Source: Bugula neritina
Lineage: Eukaryota; Bryozoa; Gymnolaemata; Cheilostomatida; Bugulidae
Direction: 5' to 3'
NCBI GenBank assembly: GCA_964035545.1
Contig: OZ037768.1
Location: 5,881,241 to 5,945,240 of the forward strand
Length of the DNA: 64,000 bases
Position numbers and translations under genes: made by a program
Shown: positions 10,696 through 24,500 of the stretch, one piece after another
How positions within the stretch are numbered: the stretch's first letter is position 1
Layout: every line of letters begins with the position of its first letter
The notes under the pieces: generated by a model
The model's input: the letters and a program-made list of their open reading frames with translations, nothing else
Database searches by the model: none
What the model was told of the DNA's origin: nothing

Positions 10696-13600
10696 TCAGA
10701 AGTGATTACTGCGCGACAGGTCCAACTCATTGTCGATTGTAGTGTGGTTGTTGTTGATCAGTGTTGCCGGCAATGTGGAGGAGAGCATGTCATTATCACA
10801 TTCCTCAGCGTCGTCATTAGTATTGGTAGGCGAAGATGTGCTCAAGTCTTTGCAAATTATTTGAGCTAAATCACTCATAGAATTGCTGTCGTCTATCGAT
10901 ATTTGCCTGAGTCTCCTCTCTATGGTTTTACCCAAAGCTTTCAGCTACAAAACAATTCACAGGCGTGGAGGTTGAAAGGTAGCAAAGAAGCAAGCAAGCA
11001 AACAGTCAGGAAAATGCTGGGGTAACTACCACACTCAAACTGGGGGTGGGCCAAGGGCTAAGCAGAGTGTGTACAACAATTACCATGTGCAGTTAATGCA
11101 TCACATCCAAATAGGTAAAGCCTGAAATAAACCACAGATTGCAAACTATAAAATAGTCTGGTCAAAAGATTTCAGTAACATGCAAGTAAACAGCTGTATT
11201 TGTTTAATATTGTGCAATCGTTCCTTCAACACCCTTGAATATTTCATAGAATATAAAGTATCTATCCACAGAGAATTATCAACTCATGCTCTAAGTACAA
11301 CCTAGCGGTGATTTACCTCATCCTCCTCCGCATCTCGGAGTTGTTCGCTTTCTTGCCGAGCATACTGCTTCTCCGGACTAGACATGCCAATAAAGAACTT
11401 AGGCTTTTCATTTAGCTCTCCGGGTGAACCATACACAAACCGATTGGGAGGGCTCAGTGTGGAGCTAGGGCTAGACGTAGGAGAATAATGAATGCAAGAC
11501 GTATCAATGCTGTCTGTAATGCTCGTGTATTCTGAAATATATAATTTGGAGAGTATTTACGAGGTGACATCAATGTTAATGTATTTGGTTAAATAGCTTT
11601 GAAGGCGAATGCATAAAAACTAATTACAATATCATTCTGCCAAAAATAATTCAACAAATAGTTCATCCATTGTGCATATCATACAAGAAGATTTCACTAG
11701 ATCCTTTTACACCTCAAGAATCATAAGATTCCTTAGGAATACGCAAGAATAATAACCCACCGCTTCTGATAGCAGATTTAACTGAAGTGAACTCTATCCC
11801 CATGTGCTCAGAGCTAAGCATCAGCTGACTAGCGTTTATAGACTGAGCAGACAACAGCCGAGGTGATGCCAGAGAAGATCTGACAGAGCGGGGAGACGAC
11901 CCTGCATCTGACACTCGACTACCTTTCCTTCCAGCCCCAGGGACTGGCAGCGAATGAACTGCGTGCAGATTAACATGATCACGATGAAAGCCATCTTCAT
12001 CAGTGACTGGCTGTAAAATTGATAACAAGCAACTAGTTTAGGACAATGAAACTGCCAAATGATCTCTAAAGATAGAGTAGTTTAGCAGCACATATAATAG
12101 TTTACACTGTGCTGTGTCCGCATTTGCAGCACAATGTGGAGGTACTGGTATTGAGAAACAATCAAACAAGAAAAATTCCAGAGTTGACCAATTCAAACTC
12201 ATCACATTATTGTGTTAAATGTGGCTGCATTTTTTTCCGAGTTGGGCTAATTAGCCACCAACGTGCTTTTCAGAAAAACAGATAAGCATCGTGTATTCAT
12301 TAGCACTCTTGTTCTTTACTTCATATGCAATACATGTATTCAGGCATTTTTGTTTTTCCTGCTGTATTTATTTATAATTTTCTTTAAAGTATGTATCTTT
12401 GGTCTCGAAGATATGTTGAACACAAATTTACCAATTGAATTTAAACTTACAAACTGCAAAAACTCACTTGATCATTGTCATCAAAATGCGCAGTAGATGC
12501 CTGTTTCAGTATACCGACATGTTGATCAGCTGACGTATTGTGAAGAGCCTCTTCTATAGATGGTAAGCCAGACAATGTTGTTGGTACGTGGGGAGAATCA
12601 TCAGTAACTTTAATTGTTAACTCTGAGAGAGAGTTCGGTGGTTTGCTGGCGTCAGCATAGCGATAACCTATATACAAAATAACGTATTTAATTATTTGTC
12701 ATTTTCATTATTCAATTATTAACTATTTGTGAGATAACACGTTGAATTACAAAGCTGAGTCCAAATGTATATCTATCCCAGTATATTTACTGGTACTATA
12801 AAACTCCAGCCAATATAACATCTCATCAAAACACTTCAGAATTTAAAAACTATATTACAAGCTTGGAAGAATTTATGAAAAGATGGGTTCAACATCAGAA
12901 GTTGCAAAGCTGTGTTAAACCCTGAATTGATAACGAAATGCACAGGGTTAGTTGAATAGTATCTATACTCAAGGTTTTGCTATATTTTGTAGTTTGCATT
13001 AAACCTGGGCAACTCTTAAGAAAATAAAAAGTGTGGGTTGGGGAAAGAGCATGTTAACGTAGTATTAAATATTCTGTCTTGAACATTACGATCAACACGG
13101 ATGATGCAATGCCAACATCAACCTTTCATGATACATGCTGAAATGCCAAACCAGCACACCATCATATCAAACCCCACCCAGACAACCATCACCTCAAAAT
13201 TCTTACCTATTTTTGGATCTAATCCCTCTGAAATCACAAAAACTATGTTAAATTACAATAATCAAAACATAATTATGCTGAAAAAATAGAAAGTTAGCAA
13301 TAGGCGTTATGGCCTAATACTAGAACGAATATAATATGAAAATCTCGATATAGTATACAACCTTCCTACCTAAAGAGGTCTTGATTGGTTTTAGCTCTTT
13401 GCCTTTACGCCGTTTAAGAAGGTTTGTTTTAGTTCCCCGATTCTCCGGAGACACTTGTACCGATGAGCGTATCTTTGTCTTATTAAAGCTAAGTCTTTTA
13501 TGTTGAATTTCAGCAGCATCACCACTGTAGCTGCGTCGTCGTAGAAACCCATTTTGTGTATCCTGCATCGTCCCTGGACACTCACTAGCCATGGGAATAC

Positions 13601-15554
13601 TGTCCGTGGAGTAGTGGATAAGAGAGGACGAGCTATTAGTCCTTGGAAAGGTCGCATAACCAGTAGATATGCTTGCAATACTGCTGTGCAGTTGTTGCAT
13701 TTGTCCAATATTCTGTACAGCTAAAATGTAAAACATATACCAAATTCATGACTATTTCTTCTAATGATCACATGAAAGGCGGAGAAATTGAGAACTGGAG
13801 AACAGGAAATAGAGGTTGACGACCTGATGTAGAGAGTCTTTTGAATTACTTATAAACAAATCTCTTCACACATCTTAGCTAGTCACATTTTGTAGATTTA
13901 TGAATCATTGTACTCTCAGAAACATATTTGGAATGACATTCCGTATAAACAGTGAGGCTACAGCAAAGGAAACCTTGTATACCGCAGGATAGGGTGTGGC
14001 TTTCAATACCTTAATACACAAATTAAAGCAAAGGAAGGGACCCTGTGGTGTATAGCCGCAGCCGTACCAGACGAAGGCTAGGATTGGCTAATGCAGTGGT
14101 ATACTATACATACTATTGCTATTTGAACTGTTATTTGACTTTAACTTAGAATTACAGTCACACCAATCGTCTACCCTCGCTTGTTTGTTGATTGGTGTCT
14201 GTTGGTGGTCTGGAAGAATTATATAATGAGTATCAAGAACTGAATCTTCAAATAAGTCACATGAGGTGTATATATTCACTGCTGATCCTTATTACTTGAT
14301 GATAGAAAACAATATATTTACATTGGTACGTGATAAAAACAACACCAGCTGTTGGACAAAATATAAAGCAGCCTTCAGCGAAAACTCATAGCTAAACCTG
14401 CAACACGCAATGATCCTAGCTTATATAGAGGCAGGCATATATTTCAAGAATAAATTCAAACCTAAATCCTCCAGATTTGCTATTCTCATTTCCATAGTCT
14501 GCATGGACAGTCTCACTTGATTCTCTTTCTGATTCATGTCTTCCATTTTCAGCAAAATATTTTCAACTCTAAAATCAGTTTTATCGAACTGCAGACATCA
14601 TAAAGAGTACAATTTAACGCAATTCTATTCTATTATCCACTTTTTGTGGCGAAGTTAGCAAAAAGGAAACATATTTATGAAAATGTAATAGGTCGAATGA
14701 ACTAAACCTATTCAATACAGGAGTATTCGCAGGAGAGTCACAAAATTAATTAAATAAAATGCTACAATGTTGAAACAAATACACCAGCAGCCATCATGAC
14801 CAACAGTAAGTATGAAGTTTAGTTGAAGATGTCATGCAGGAGCCTCAACAGATACAAATAATGACCAAAATTGTTTAGCCGGCAACATGCTTGGTGGTCC
14901 TAATATACTCATTGAACCTAGTTCCCGCTATTTGCCAACTTGATATTGAAATAAAAAATTATTTTGAAAGCCATGCAAGAAAATCTTTGACAGAATCATA
15001 TTATATAACCGGATATAATCTGGAAATATATGCAATGTTTTCTGCCAATATAGAAGGCAAATAATTGGAACTTTTCCAGAAAAAGAACAGAAGTAAACAT
15101 AAACGAATCAGCCACAACAAATAACATGAAAGTGGTAATATAGCGCACATACTTTTCACATGTCCTAAAACAATCCCATTCTAACAAATTTTATATTTCA
15201 TATATTTAATACTAACACAGCATCATTGGGCTACAAAGCGTCAAAAACAATAATAATCTAATCATTTTCTTGATTATAAAATATAAGAAGTTTTCCTTAT
15301 GTTTTAAACAAAGGCATTAAATAAATCAATTCTATGATTAATTCAACTATTTAAATTCCAAGCTACTAACAGTGAAAAACTAGTTCTCCGAAATACGCAG
15401 GATCAGGAAGTGAAAGCTCACCTCTCATTGGTTGCTTTGATCCGTTCCTCAGTTGATGACTCGAACTGCAGCTCCAGCGTGTTGAAGTAGTCGTCCACAC
15501 AGTCCTCTTCAAAGTCATGAACTTTCCGCACATCCTCGTCACTCAGGAAGAGCT
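10696..15554 (-). other. trpm: TRPM exons 26-33: C-terminal coiled coil and Ser-rich tail
   Basis: Exons: 15422-15554, 14462-14568, 13370-13720, 13207-13227 (21-nt microexon), 12468-12667, 11761-12010, 11317-11531, 10696-10944. Exon 26 has [19 protein letters not shown], a conserved block of this clade. Exons 26-27 make the coiled coil ([19 protein letters not shown]). Later exons are Ser/Thr-rich and include the conserved [11 protein letters not shown]. The acceptor of exon 27 is the second AG (TTTTAG before 14568), because the first would cause a frame break. No kinase-like sequence is present. Confidence 0.9.
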
Positions 15555-18500
15555 CTGAATTAACCAGCAACACATTAATAACTGTGCGAAACAGTGCTGT
15601 CACTCTTTGGGATTCAGATATCATAATCCTATCACATTGCCCCATACTTTTGACTTATCAACGGGACGTTGATTGATCATAATAAATAGATATTCTATAA
15701 ATTAATACTCTACGTTTTGCTTAATTTACTAACTTTGAAATGTGTTATTTTCTGTTTTTATTTAGTTATTTTTCCAAGGTAATAGAGAAAAAGCTATTAA
15801 AAGTTTTCAGTTGAATTGCTAACATTTTTGAATAATATACTGATTTCACTTTCTCTCTCTATACTACTCAATTATATAACGTGTCCTGCACACAACAGAT
15901 ATATTTATCATAATCCTATACATATCAACAGGAAGTTATGACACTGTGCTAACACTACATAAAAACAACTCGCAACTGACACAGCATTTTAGAGCAAACA
16001 CCACTCAATGTAGTTTATAATTTGACATTGGATCTCGAGCTAAAGAGTTTATATCACAATAAGACATACTCAGCCCGTAATCCTGTATCTTTGGTTTGCC
16101 TTTGCATCGCCTCCACAAGCACTTACAGCCGAGATATATGAAGCTGAAGAATATAAGAGGAGGAGGGAAGAGAGGCTTCACTCCATACTCTATGGTCAAG
16201 TTATACCTCAGGAACATCCAAATCTCCTTAGAGTTCTGCACCGTCTTGGAGTATGTTGAACTTTACACATGAAAAAGAAGACTAACTGTTAAAGAAGATT
16301 GCATAACTTACACAGTACAGCTTACATAGTGCAGCTTACACAGTGTAGCTTACACAGTGTAGTTTACACAGCTCATGCACAGAGCACTTGATACACATGT
16401 CTTTACGCTAGCAAGATCAAGCAAACCCTAACATTGCAATGATGTAAAAAGTGTGCCGAATGCTGAATATAATATAACTTAACTTCTGAAAGTCCAACTC
16501 TTATACTGCTTCTTTATAGCAAATCATTTTACAAGGGTAAATAGCAATATGATCCGTGCCCATAAAATCAATCACAAAGTAAAAGCAAAATTTGAAACAC
16601 TCAAATTTGGAGGCTCATAAAGTAGGAGTAAGTATTCTAAGTCAGTACAGTAATTCAGTGATGCAGGCCAGTGATGCAGGCCAGTGATGTTATCTGAGCC
16701 AATAAAGTAGTACAGAGATAGCAAAATGCTGAGTCCAACAGCTAATTCACTGCATAACTGCAGAATATTTTGAAAACAAAGTAGAATAACCTGAGAAATA
16801 CAGAAGGAGTTGTATACTCACTTGAAGACGGCGATTAGAAGGTTGAGGAGCAACACATTGGCTACTAACAGATATATGGACATGATAAGAGGAGTTATCC
16901 ACCTTCCTGGGAGACACTCGTCTCCTTCACATGGTGCTGTCAAAGTGATCATATAATAGATTAGATACAATACAGTTACATGCATGCACTAAATCTTGTA
17001 GAATATAATATACTGTTTAATGAAAAATAAACGATAAAATATTTAACTGTGACAACTACAGAAATCTTGAAATTATTGCATTTAGTAATGTGTCTTTTTG
17101 AGTGTTACATTGTAGCTGTAGTTCTAGAACAAATAAAAAGTTATTTTCTCTGTTCCTCATATTTAGACGAGCAACTTTATTACACAGAGAAATTCAACAA
17201 GATATACTCGTTTACATGCAGAATAAATGTTAGAATAACAATACTTACGATCGATATCTGGTGCATAAACTTCGCCGTACAACATGAAATATGGCTCGAG
17301 GAAAACGTCTCTGAGAGAAAACCAAGAAGGCTCGTTGTAGGGGTTGCGTAGACCTTGCCGAGCCACACCGAAGCTCATTAGCACTATCAGCAGGATGACA
17401 ATGAAGTTGAGCATGTCCATAATCTGTAATGCATGATATGCGTGAGATAGCAACAAGCATACATCTACGCTTGTTCCCCACCACTAGCTGCAGTTACTGT
17501 ACCATAGAAACTTGTCAATAATTTTCCTGTTATATGTGTTTTTTCTTTTCTCTTCTGACCAAATATAACAAAACAAACAAGTGGTATTCATTCTACTGTG
17601 AATTTTCTTATAAATAAATGATCCAGGCATTGGCATTCATAGAGTTTGCAATAGAATTCACAAACTGCCACTCACACAATCAAAGTATCGGACATCACTG
17701 CCCCAGCATAGAGCTCTGGAGAAGAAAGTCTAAGGCAGGTAGACGTGAGCCAAGCAGGTAAAGTAATCTATATAAATAGAGTAAGTATACTCACCAGCTT
17801 CCCGACGATGACTACGAAAGGTCCCAGGTGTTTGCTGACTATGAACAGCTCTAGTATTTTGATATACCAGAATATGATGCTGACACAATACATGACTCGC
17901 CCGTACAAGAAGAGAATCTCATCAGATTGCAGTCGCAATACCACACCAGTCTGCAGTAAAACATAATTAAATTAATGTTGACATAATAAAACATTGGAGG
18001 AAGATATGAAATGTGGTTGCCACTTTTAAGATAGTATCTAAAGTTAGATAGTCAGGTATAATACTACAAAATCACTTTGAAGGGCACAGATGCAGTTCCT
18101 GTTCAGCTTAGATTATGGCTTCTAATTTGGCATTTGTGTTTAACACACATTAGCCTTATTTCAAGATTTGACAACTCCTTACATTGTGAATATCTATCCA
18201 ATCAAACACTAACCAAAAATGTATATACCGTGTGAGTCTAGAAATTTCTCACAGAGACAGTAAAACAATGTGCCAATTTATGACCAATTGTAGTGTGCTG
18301 GAATGTCACCACATCCACACTATAAAGATTATTTTCAGAAGCAAAGCAGCTCCTAATATATGGCACAGCCCAAGTTCCCATGATATATGGCCATTCCACT
18401 AGTTAGCTCTAGTCACGTAATCAGTTCAATCTAAAAGTTTCTTATCGTAGTATCTTGGAGCTGTTTGTGTGAATTATTACAGTATTGTTACAAAACAATG

Positions 18501-21500
18501 TAAAACTCTTAAAAATAACTACAAGCAACTTTGTTGTTGGAAATTAGATTAGTCAGAATCTAGCATGCAGCTTGCACATTACATAATAACACGTACAAAA
18601 CCTCAGATGATGAGTGAAAACTTACCCAAAACATGGGTATAGAGAAAACATCCATAATGTTCCATTTATCACTAAAATAGATGGCTAATTTGGTGCTAAG
18701 GTTTGTGGGTTCAGAAACAGCAATCTATAAATAATACACAGCACTATGACAATACTTATAAGAATAACAAGTAAATTGATAAATGTATAGAAAATTTTTT
18801 ACTGAAACGAAGAAACTATGTAAGCGTGGCTACCTCTCTAACTATTTCTATTCCATGAAAGAAAATGTACGCCATGACGTATATCTCCTTGGCACTAGGA
18901 AAATGTCTCTCCAGTTTTACTAAGATGAGGTACGTGTATAAACACATGAACACCAAGTAAAACATCTGCAATCAATAGTATAATAACAATGTGATTATAG
19001 TTATCATATAGAGACAATTATATATCAACATTAAAATACCTATTTAGAAATATCAATATAATATATATATTAAAAATAGGGCAGACAATTCTTAGATACC
19101 ACATGGTAAATTATTTTGTACGTACAGGCATGAGCCCAATAAATATAACATTTATTGACATGTTTTATTTTTTCTTTTAAATCGCGAAAACACATACTGT
19201 GTGCAGCCAGAACTTGGTAACTGGAGCTTTGTAAAACTCTGAGATTTTCTTTCCAAGCTTCAGCTCCTGCTGTTTCTTCCTCAACTCTCTCAGTTTGAGG
19301 AGAGTGTTGCTCTGTCCGATGTGGTTATCGGGCAGCTCAGCGGTCTTGAATATTGTAGACCCCATCTACAAAGTGCAACAAAGTAAACTCTACGCACCAA
19401 AGAAAGAAATTCAAAGCAAAGATTTAAAATCTTGATTATTGAAAGAGATCATTAGTTTCATAACATGCTCAAAATGAAAAATGCTTTGTAAAATAAGCCA
19501 ATTGGAACATAAGTGTATTTTGCAAAGCAGTTACATAACTTAGAGGATACGGGTGGGGGGGGAGGACCGGCCCTACCTCACTCTGCCTTTCTGAGTCGTC
19601 AACTGACTGCCAGGTTACAATCTTATTTGCTTCATCAGAATGATCCGGATATTTCTAAAAGGCAGGTCAACATATAAAGGCTAGGATGAGTGCAATCAAG
19701 CTATAATGGATACGGTGCATAGTTGAAACACTGGAGAAAAACTCATTAAGATTGCAAACAATCTTGCTCGATTAATATTATACAAAACTTCAAGACCTTT
19801 CTTTTCAATGACAGATTATTTTATAACTGAGAGTGCCTTTACAGAACACCAAACTGCTTGCTTGAAATTATATAACAGTTCACTGCAGTCCTTACACTAA
19901 TGAGTGTAAGTAGTTTCAAAATGAAACAACTACAACATGCGGCACCAAATGTAGGACAGTTCTGAACACACGGTGTTAGCAGACGCAAGCATGGCAATGT
20001 ATGCGCACAACAATAATGGTAAAATGCGACTATGACGCAAAGCAATGTGATTACAAAGCTCACTCTAGTGCTTGTGGCATCACGAGGAGCACAACTGGAG
20101 TGTAAGAAAGTCATTAATAAAAACAAGGATATCATTAGACTTGTGGAAATGAAATCAGAGTGAGTAGCAACTAATAGAGGCAAAGGGCAAGCACTAAACA
20201 CTACTGAAAGCCACTACACAACTTTATGCTGCTTTTTATGAATCTTACGGCTTCTGACGGCATGGAGATGTGACTATACGCTGGCTGATAACTAGTTTTA
20301 CGACTACGAAGGCTAGTAGAAGCCCGACTAAACATGCTGACTCTACGTAGTCTTTCGAAGAGATAAACAGAACGCCGCCTCTCTCCACTATCAGCGTATG
20401 TGTCAGCATATGTGTCAGCATACGTGTCAGCATATGTGTCAGCGTAAGCAGCCTAGATGTGATAAAACAGCATCACTACTGTCAGCCAAAATTTAGTTTA
20501 CAAACTCAGTTTGCTAGTAGATATAAATGCAAACAATAAATGTTATAATAAAAACTCTGCTAACAAATAAAACATATATATTATTATAATGCTAAAAATT
20601 TGGTGAATAGTAATGATGAACTCGTGTAGTCCCCACTGCCAATATAATGCTATTCCTTCACTGAATATCTAACAAGCACGAGGGTACATCTCTTAACACG
20701 AGATGTATGAGCTGCATTACGTTACTGAAGAAGTTTCTCACTTTACATGAGCTTCCAAAGCAAAGTTAATTGCAAGTGAGTACGTTTTGTTCAAAGCAGT
20801 AACATGTAAGAATGAATAAGCTATCCAAGAACAAGAAACTACATCCTGTGTTTTAAAACTTTTTGTAGGGCTTTGCACCTGGTATATCACAATGAAACTG
20901 CACCCGTATTATATGCAAATACAAGAAAGAATAATGTGAAACATGAGTCATTTATTATAAAAGTCATAAAAAAGAAGCAGGGCAGTCATATAGTGAACCA
21001 ACATACAGAAGGACTAAACTTGTAACCAACATTTCCTTTCGCATTTTTAATATCGAGAAGTTATTTAAATTTTACTTTCTATTGTCAATCAAGAAACAGT
21101 TAGAAACGATAGCAAGGCTGATGCAAAAACAACTTGTAGAAATCATTAGAACTACAGCAACTGAAGAACAATGAAATAGCTACGGCCATTCTTTTGATGA
21201 AAACCATTCTACTCAAAAGTTGGAGATGTAGAAATGCTGGCTTCACATGTTAACTACACACTACTGTATGACTCACCTCTATTCGGTTGCTCACACCTTC
21301 CAAGTCAGGTAAACTTTCGCTGTAACTGCAAGACATCTGTCCGTCTTCTTCCAGCTCCTCGATACGCTCCTCCACAGTTTGGGGTAACTGCTGTAGCTCT
21401 TCCTTACTCTTGAAGTCCAGGCCAATTATACTGAAGGGAACTAGTATACCAGCAATGACCTGTTTAACACACAAATCATCATCAAGCTTCGAAATAAATT

Positions 21501-24500
21501 ATTTAACTATAGGTATAACTAGTAAATACTGTGAAATTATGTTACACCAATTTCATTGATTAAAAGTACAAACATGTACAACCCATGTACTAATAATATC
21601 TTGTATATAAACATAGTCTTACCATCCAGGCAGAGCTCTTGTTCATCCTAAGTCCACCCATCCACATGTCACTAATGAGATTCTGACAACATGGGTGGGC
21701 TAAAAGTTCCCTCATGTTAGCGCTGTGGGCCAGACTCATGCACGTCTGGTTGGAATAGCTCTTGAGCTGATAGGTTAGCAGCTTGTTGGCCAGGTCGTCA
21801 TCCTCCTTGTAGCAGTGGTCTAGAATGTCTACGGCAAGCTTCTGGAACTCTCTACATTCAAAGATGGCGGCCATATTGGAAACATGCTCAACTCAAACTA
21901 GAAACTGAGTTGTATCTAAATAGTCAAGCGAGGCATTGAATTAAACACATGAAATAAGCAGACTTCTTACTTGGCGTATTCATAGAGCTCTTCGGAGACA
22001 ACATTGTCCACTAAAGGTTCGTCTATTGCTTCCCTAGCCAGTGACTTGTACAGCTTACAAGCAAATATAGCCTACAAAAACAAGCTATTTATATGCAGAT
22101 ACAGACAAATAACTCTCAGTAACAAGGATACAGATATAAAGTAAGGAAACATGGCTACAGTGTCATAGAAACATAGTACGAAGGTTGACTAAAAGTCTAC
22201 CTTAACAAGAGCTTCTTCTTGACGTCTCCACATGAATTTAGCCATCTTCTGCCTCTTTAGCAGCACAGCCCAGGTCAAGAGGTCACTGAAAGGAAAAGGA
22301 AAGACGCCCTCCTCTGATGCTGTTTGATCTGAACCGCCTTTCTGTAAAAACATACATCCATTGAAATGATGACTCATAAATTTTCCCAACTATAATGTAT
22401 TTATTGTTGAAGAATTAGAAAATATAATCTATACAAGTAATGTTCCATTTATGTCAGCAATTCTCAAACTAAGCATTAATCTACCAGGATACAAAACCCC
22501 ATAAATCACAGGTTACTTTTGTTTACTTACATCATGAATGTTTGCACGTGACCGATAAATAGATCGGAATTTTCTCCGGCAATATTTGGAGCGATATGCT
22601 CCGCCCATTAATTTCTCAATCACTCCACCAACATCAAGGAGAGTAACCCGAGAGTTCATTGGTCTATGTTTGCGCACATCTCTCAGTATCATATGAAGAG
22701 TGCTGGTCGGACCTACTTTCTAGAATTTGAATAAAGCAAATTTATGAATTGAATTCAGCAAACATAAGTAATATTTCTGTTCATCACCAAAAGAAACTAC
22801 TATATCTCAATGTCATACCAATGTCAAGGTATGCTTGTTAAAAAATTCATAGAAAACTCTAAACAATCTACATAAAACCTCTAGATATTCTACTGAAAAC
22901 GTCTGGATAATCTTACAGTGTTATAGAGCTCTTCTAAGTTGGATATAGTCAAGAACTCAGTCATATTAACTCCCTTTTCTAGGAGAAGCTGAACAAAATC
23001 CACTTTGTTCTGTACGAGTGCGTCCAGCATAGCCTGCTGCAGTGACCCCTCCTAAAAACACCACATTCTTAAGAAGTTGTTACCAAACCAACAAATAAGT
23101 GAAAAGAAGGGAGGGGGGGGGGGTTCTGGATTACTCATGGGGCATTGGAACTGATGCTTATATAACTTAATAATTGAAAATTAGATTCAGTAAATAAACA
23201 GCTACACTCAACAGAGTTGAATATATCTCTGATATCAACACCTACGATACTAGAGAAGGAACTTTGAGATACTCATAAAATTCATGGTGCATTTTCAATT
23301 AGCCTCCAATTATAGCAATGAAACACCATATTAGCACACAGATAAGGTGATGAGGGAAAATCAAATGATACTACTGATCATATTAATAGGGAGCAGACTT
23401 GGTCTAGAGGTTAGAGCATTGACTTAGTAAGCCTGTAGTCATGGGTTTGATTCCCAGTAGAAGGACATTGGTGATGTTAGGAAAACCACTCAGTCATAAT
23501 TGCTTCTTTGCTCCATCGAATAAGTCCTTAGCCCAATTTAACAAAAAAAAACCCTTCCACCAGGGGCTTCTCACAGGAATAGTGACTATAAACTATAAAG
23601 GTGCGGGGACTTTTCTTTGATGATATTACTGATGACACTACAGGTGATATTACAAAAATAGAGTAGTAAGTCCCCAGCTAGCTCACTGTTAGCTTTGACA
23701 GCTTAACTCATACCAAAGCAACGCACCCAGCTGATGTAATGCATAATGCATATATATAAACCACAGAATAATGAACAGAGCACAATGTTGCATCAAATGA
23801 CATTTTCATGTGATAAAAGTTTAGCAGAAGATAAAGAGTTATTAATTCAGGAATATACTTACCGGCCATTCCTGGCCATATGTGAATATGTGACTGCGGG
23901 CCACATCAACCCTGTCCCACGAGAGAGCCAGATTGAGCTGCTGAGGAGCACTGGTATTGTGACTAGTGAGTAGTGCTGTGAGTATGGGCAAGTCCATGTC
24001 CTGAGTCTGCTCTCCCATACGGAATATCGTTATCTGTATTACAAATAATAAATATAACTATAGTTTCTATGGCAACCCTTAAAATACTGTAATGAACACT
24101 CAAAATACTGTAATGATTACTCAAAATACTGTAATGATTACTCAAAAAACTGTTATGAACACCCGAAACCATCCTATGGTCATTACTGACCACTTTCATA
24201 TTTACAGCAAGTTCCACACTTGAAAACATATTTAAATGCAAACCACTGTAACCTGAATGGGTGGTGTTACTTAGAATTTATTATTTCTAAGAATTGCGCT
24301 GCGTTGTGTATTGTAAAAATACAATCGATTGAGACATAAGCTAATAAAATGAAAAAAAGCTAGAAATTCCCACCTACCAAATGTTTCTTTTTCATACACA
24401 TTATCAGTTCATTGTACAGCCTCTCAGCTGAGTAATCATTGTAACTGAAGGTCTTCTTAATAGTGCCAATCAGCTGATCTTTCAATTGTTTAGGCAAGTT

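Noticed and set aside
10696-10944. Alpha-kinase domain at the TRPM C-terminus
   Set aside because: The final exons are Ser/Asn-rich and end with a stop; no kinase motif is present, and no further exon is seen before the tRNA.
14568-14590. Upstream acceptor for TRPM exon 27
   Set aside because: Using the AG at about 14591 gives a frame with an early stop; the AG before 14568 restores the conserved coiled-coil frame.
23389-23470. Functional tRNA gene
   Set aside because: No paired acceptor stem or coherent anticodon arm; better explained as a SINE head.
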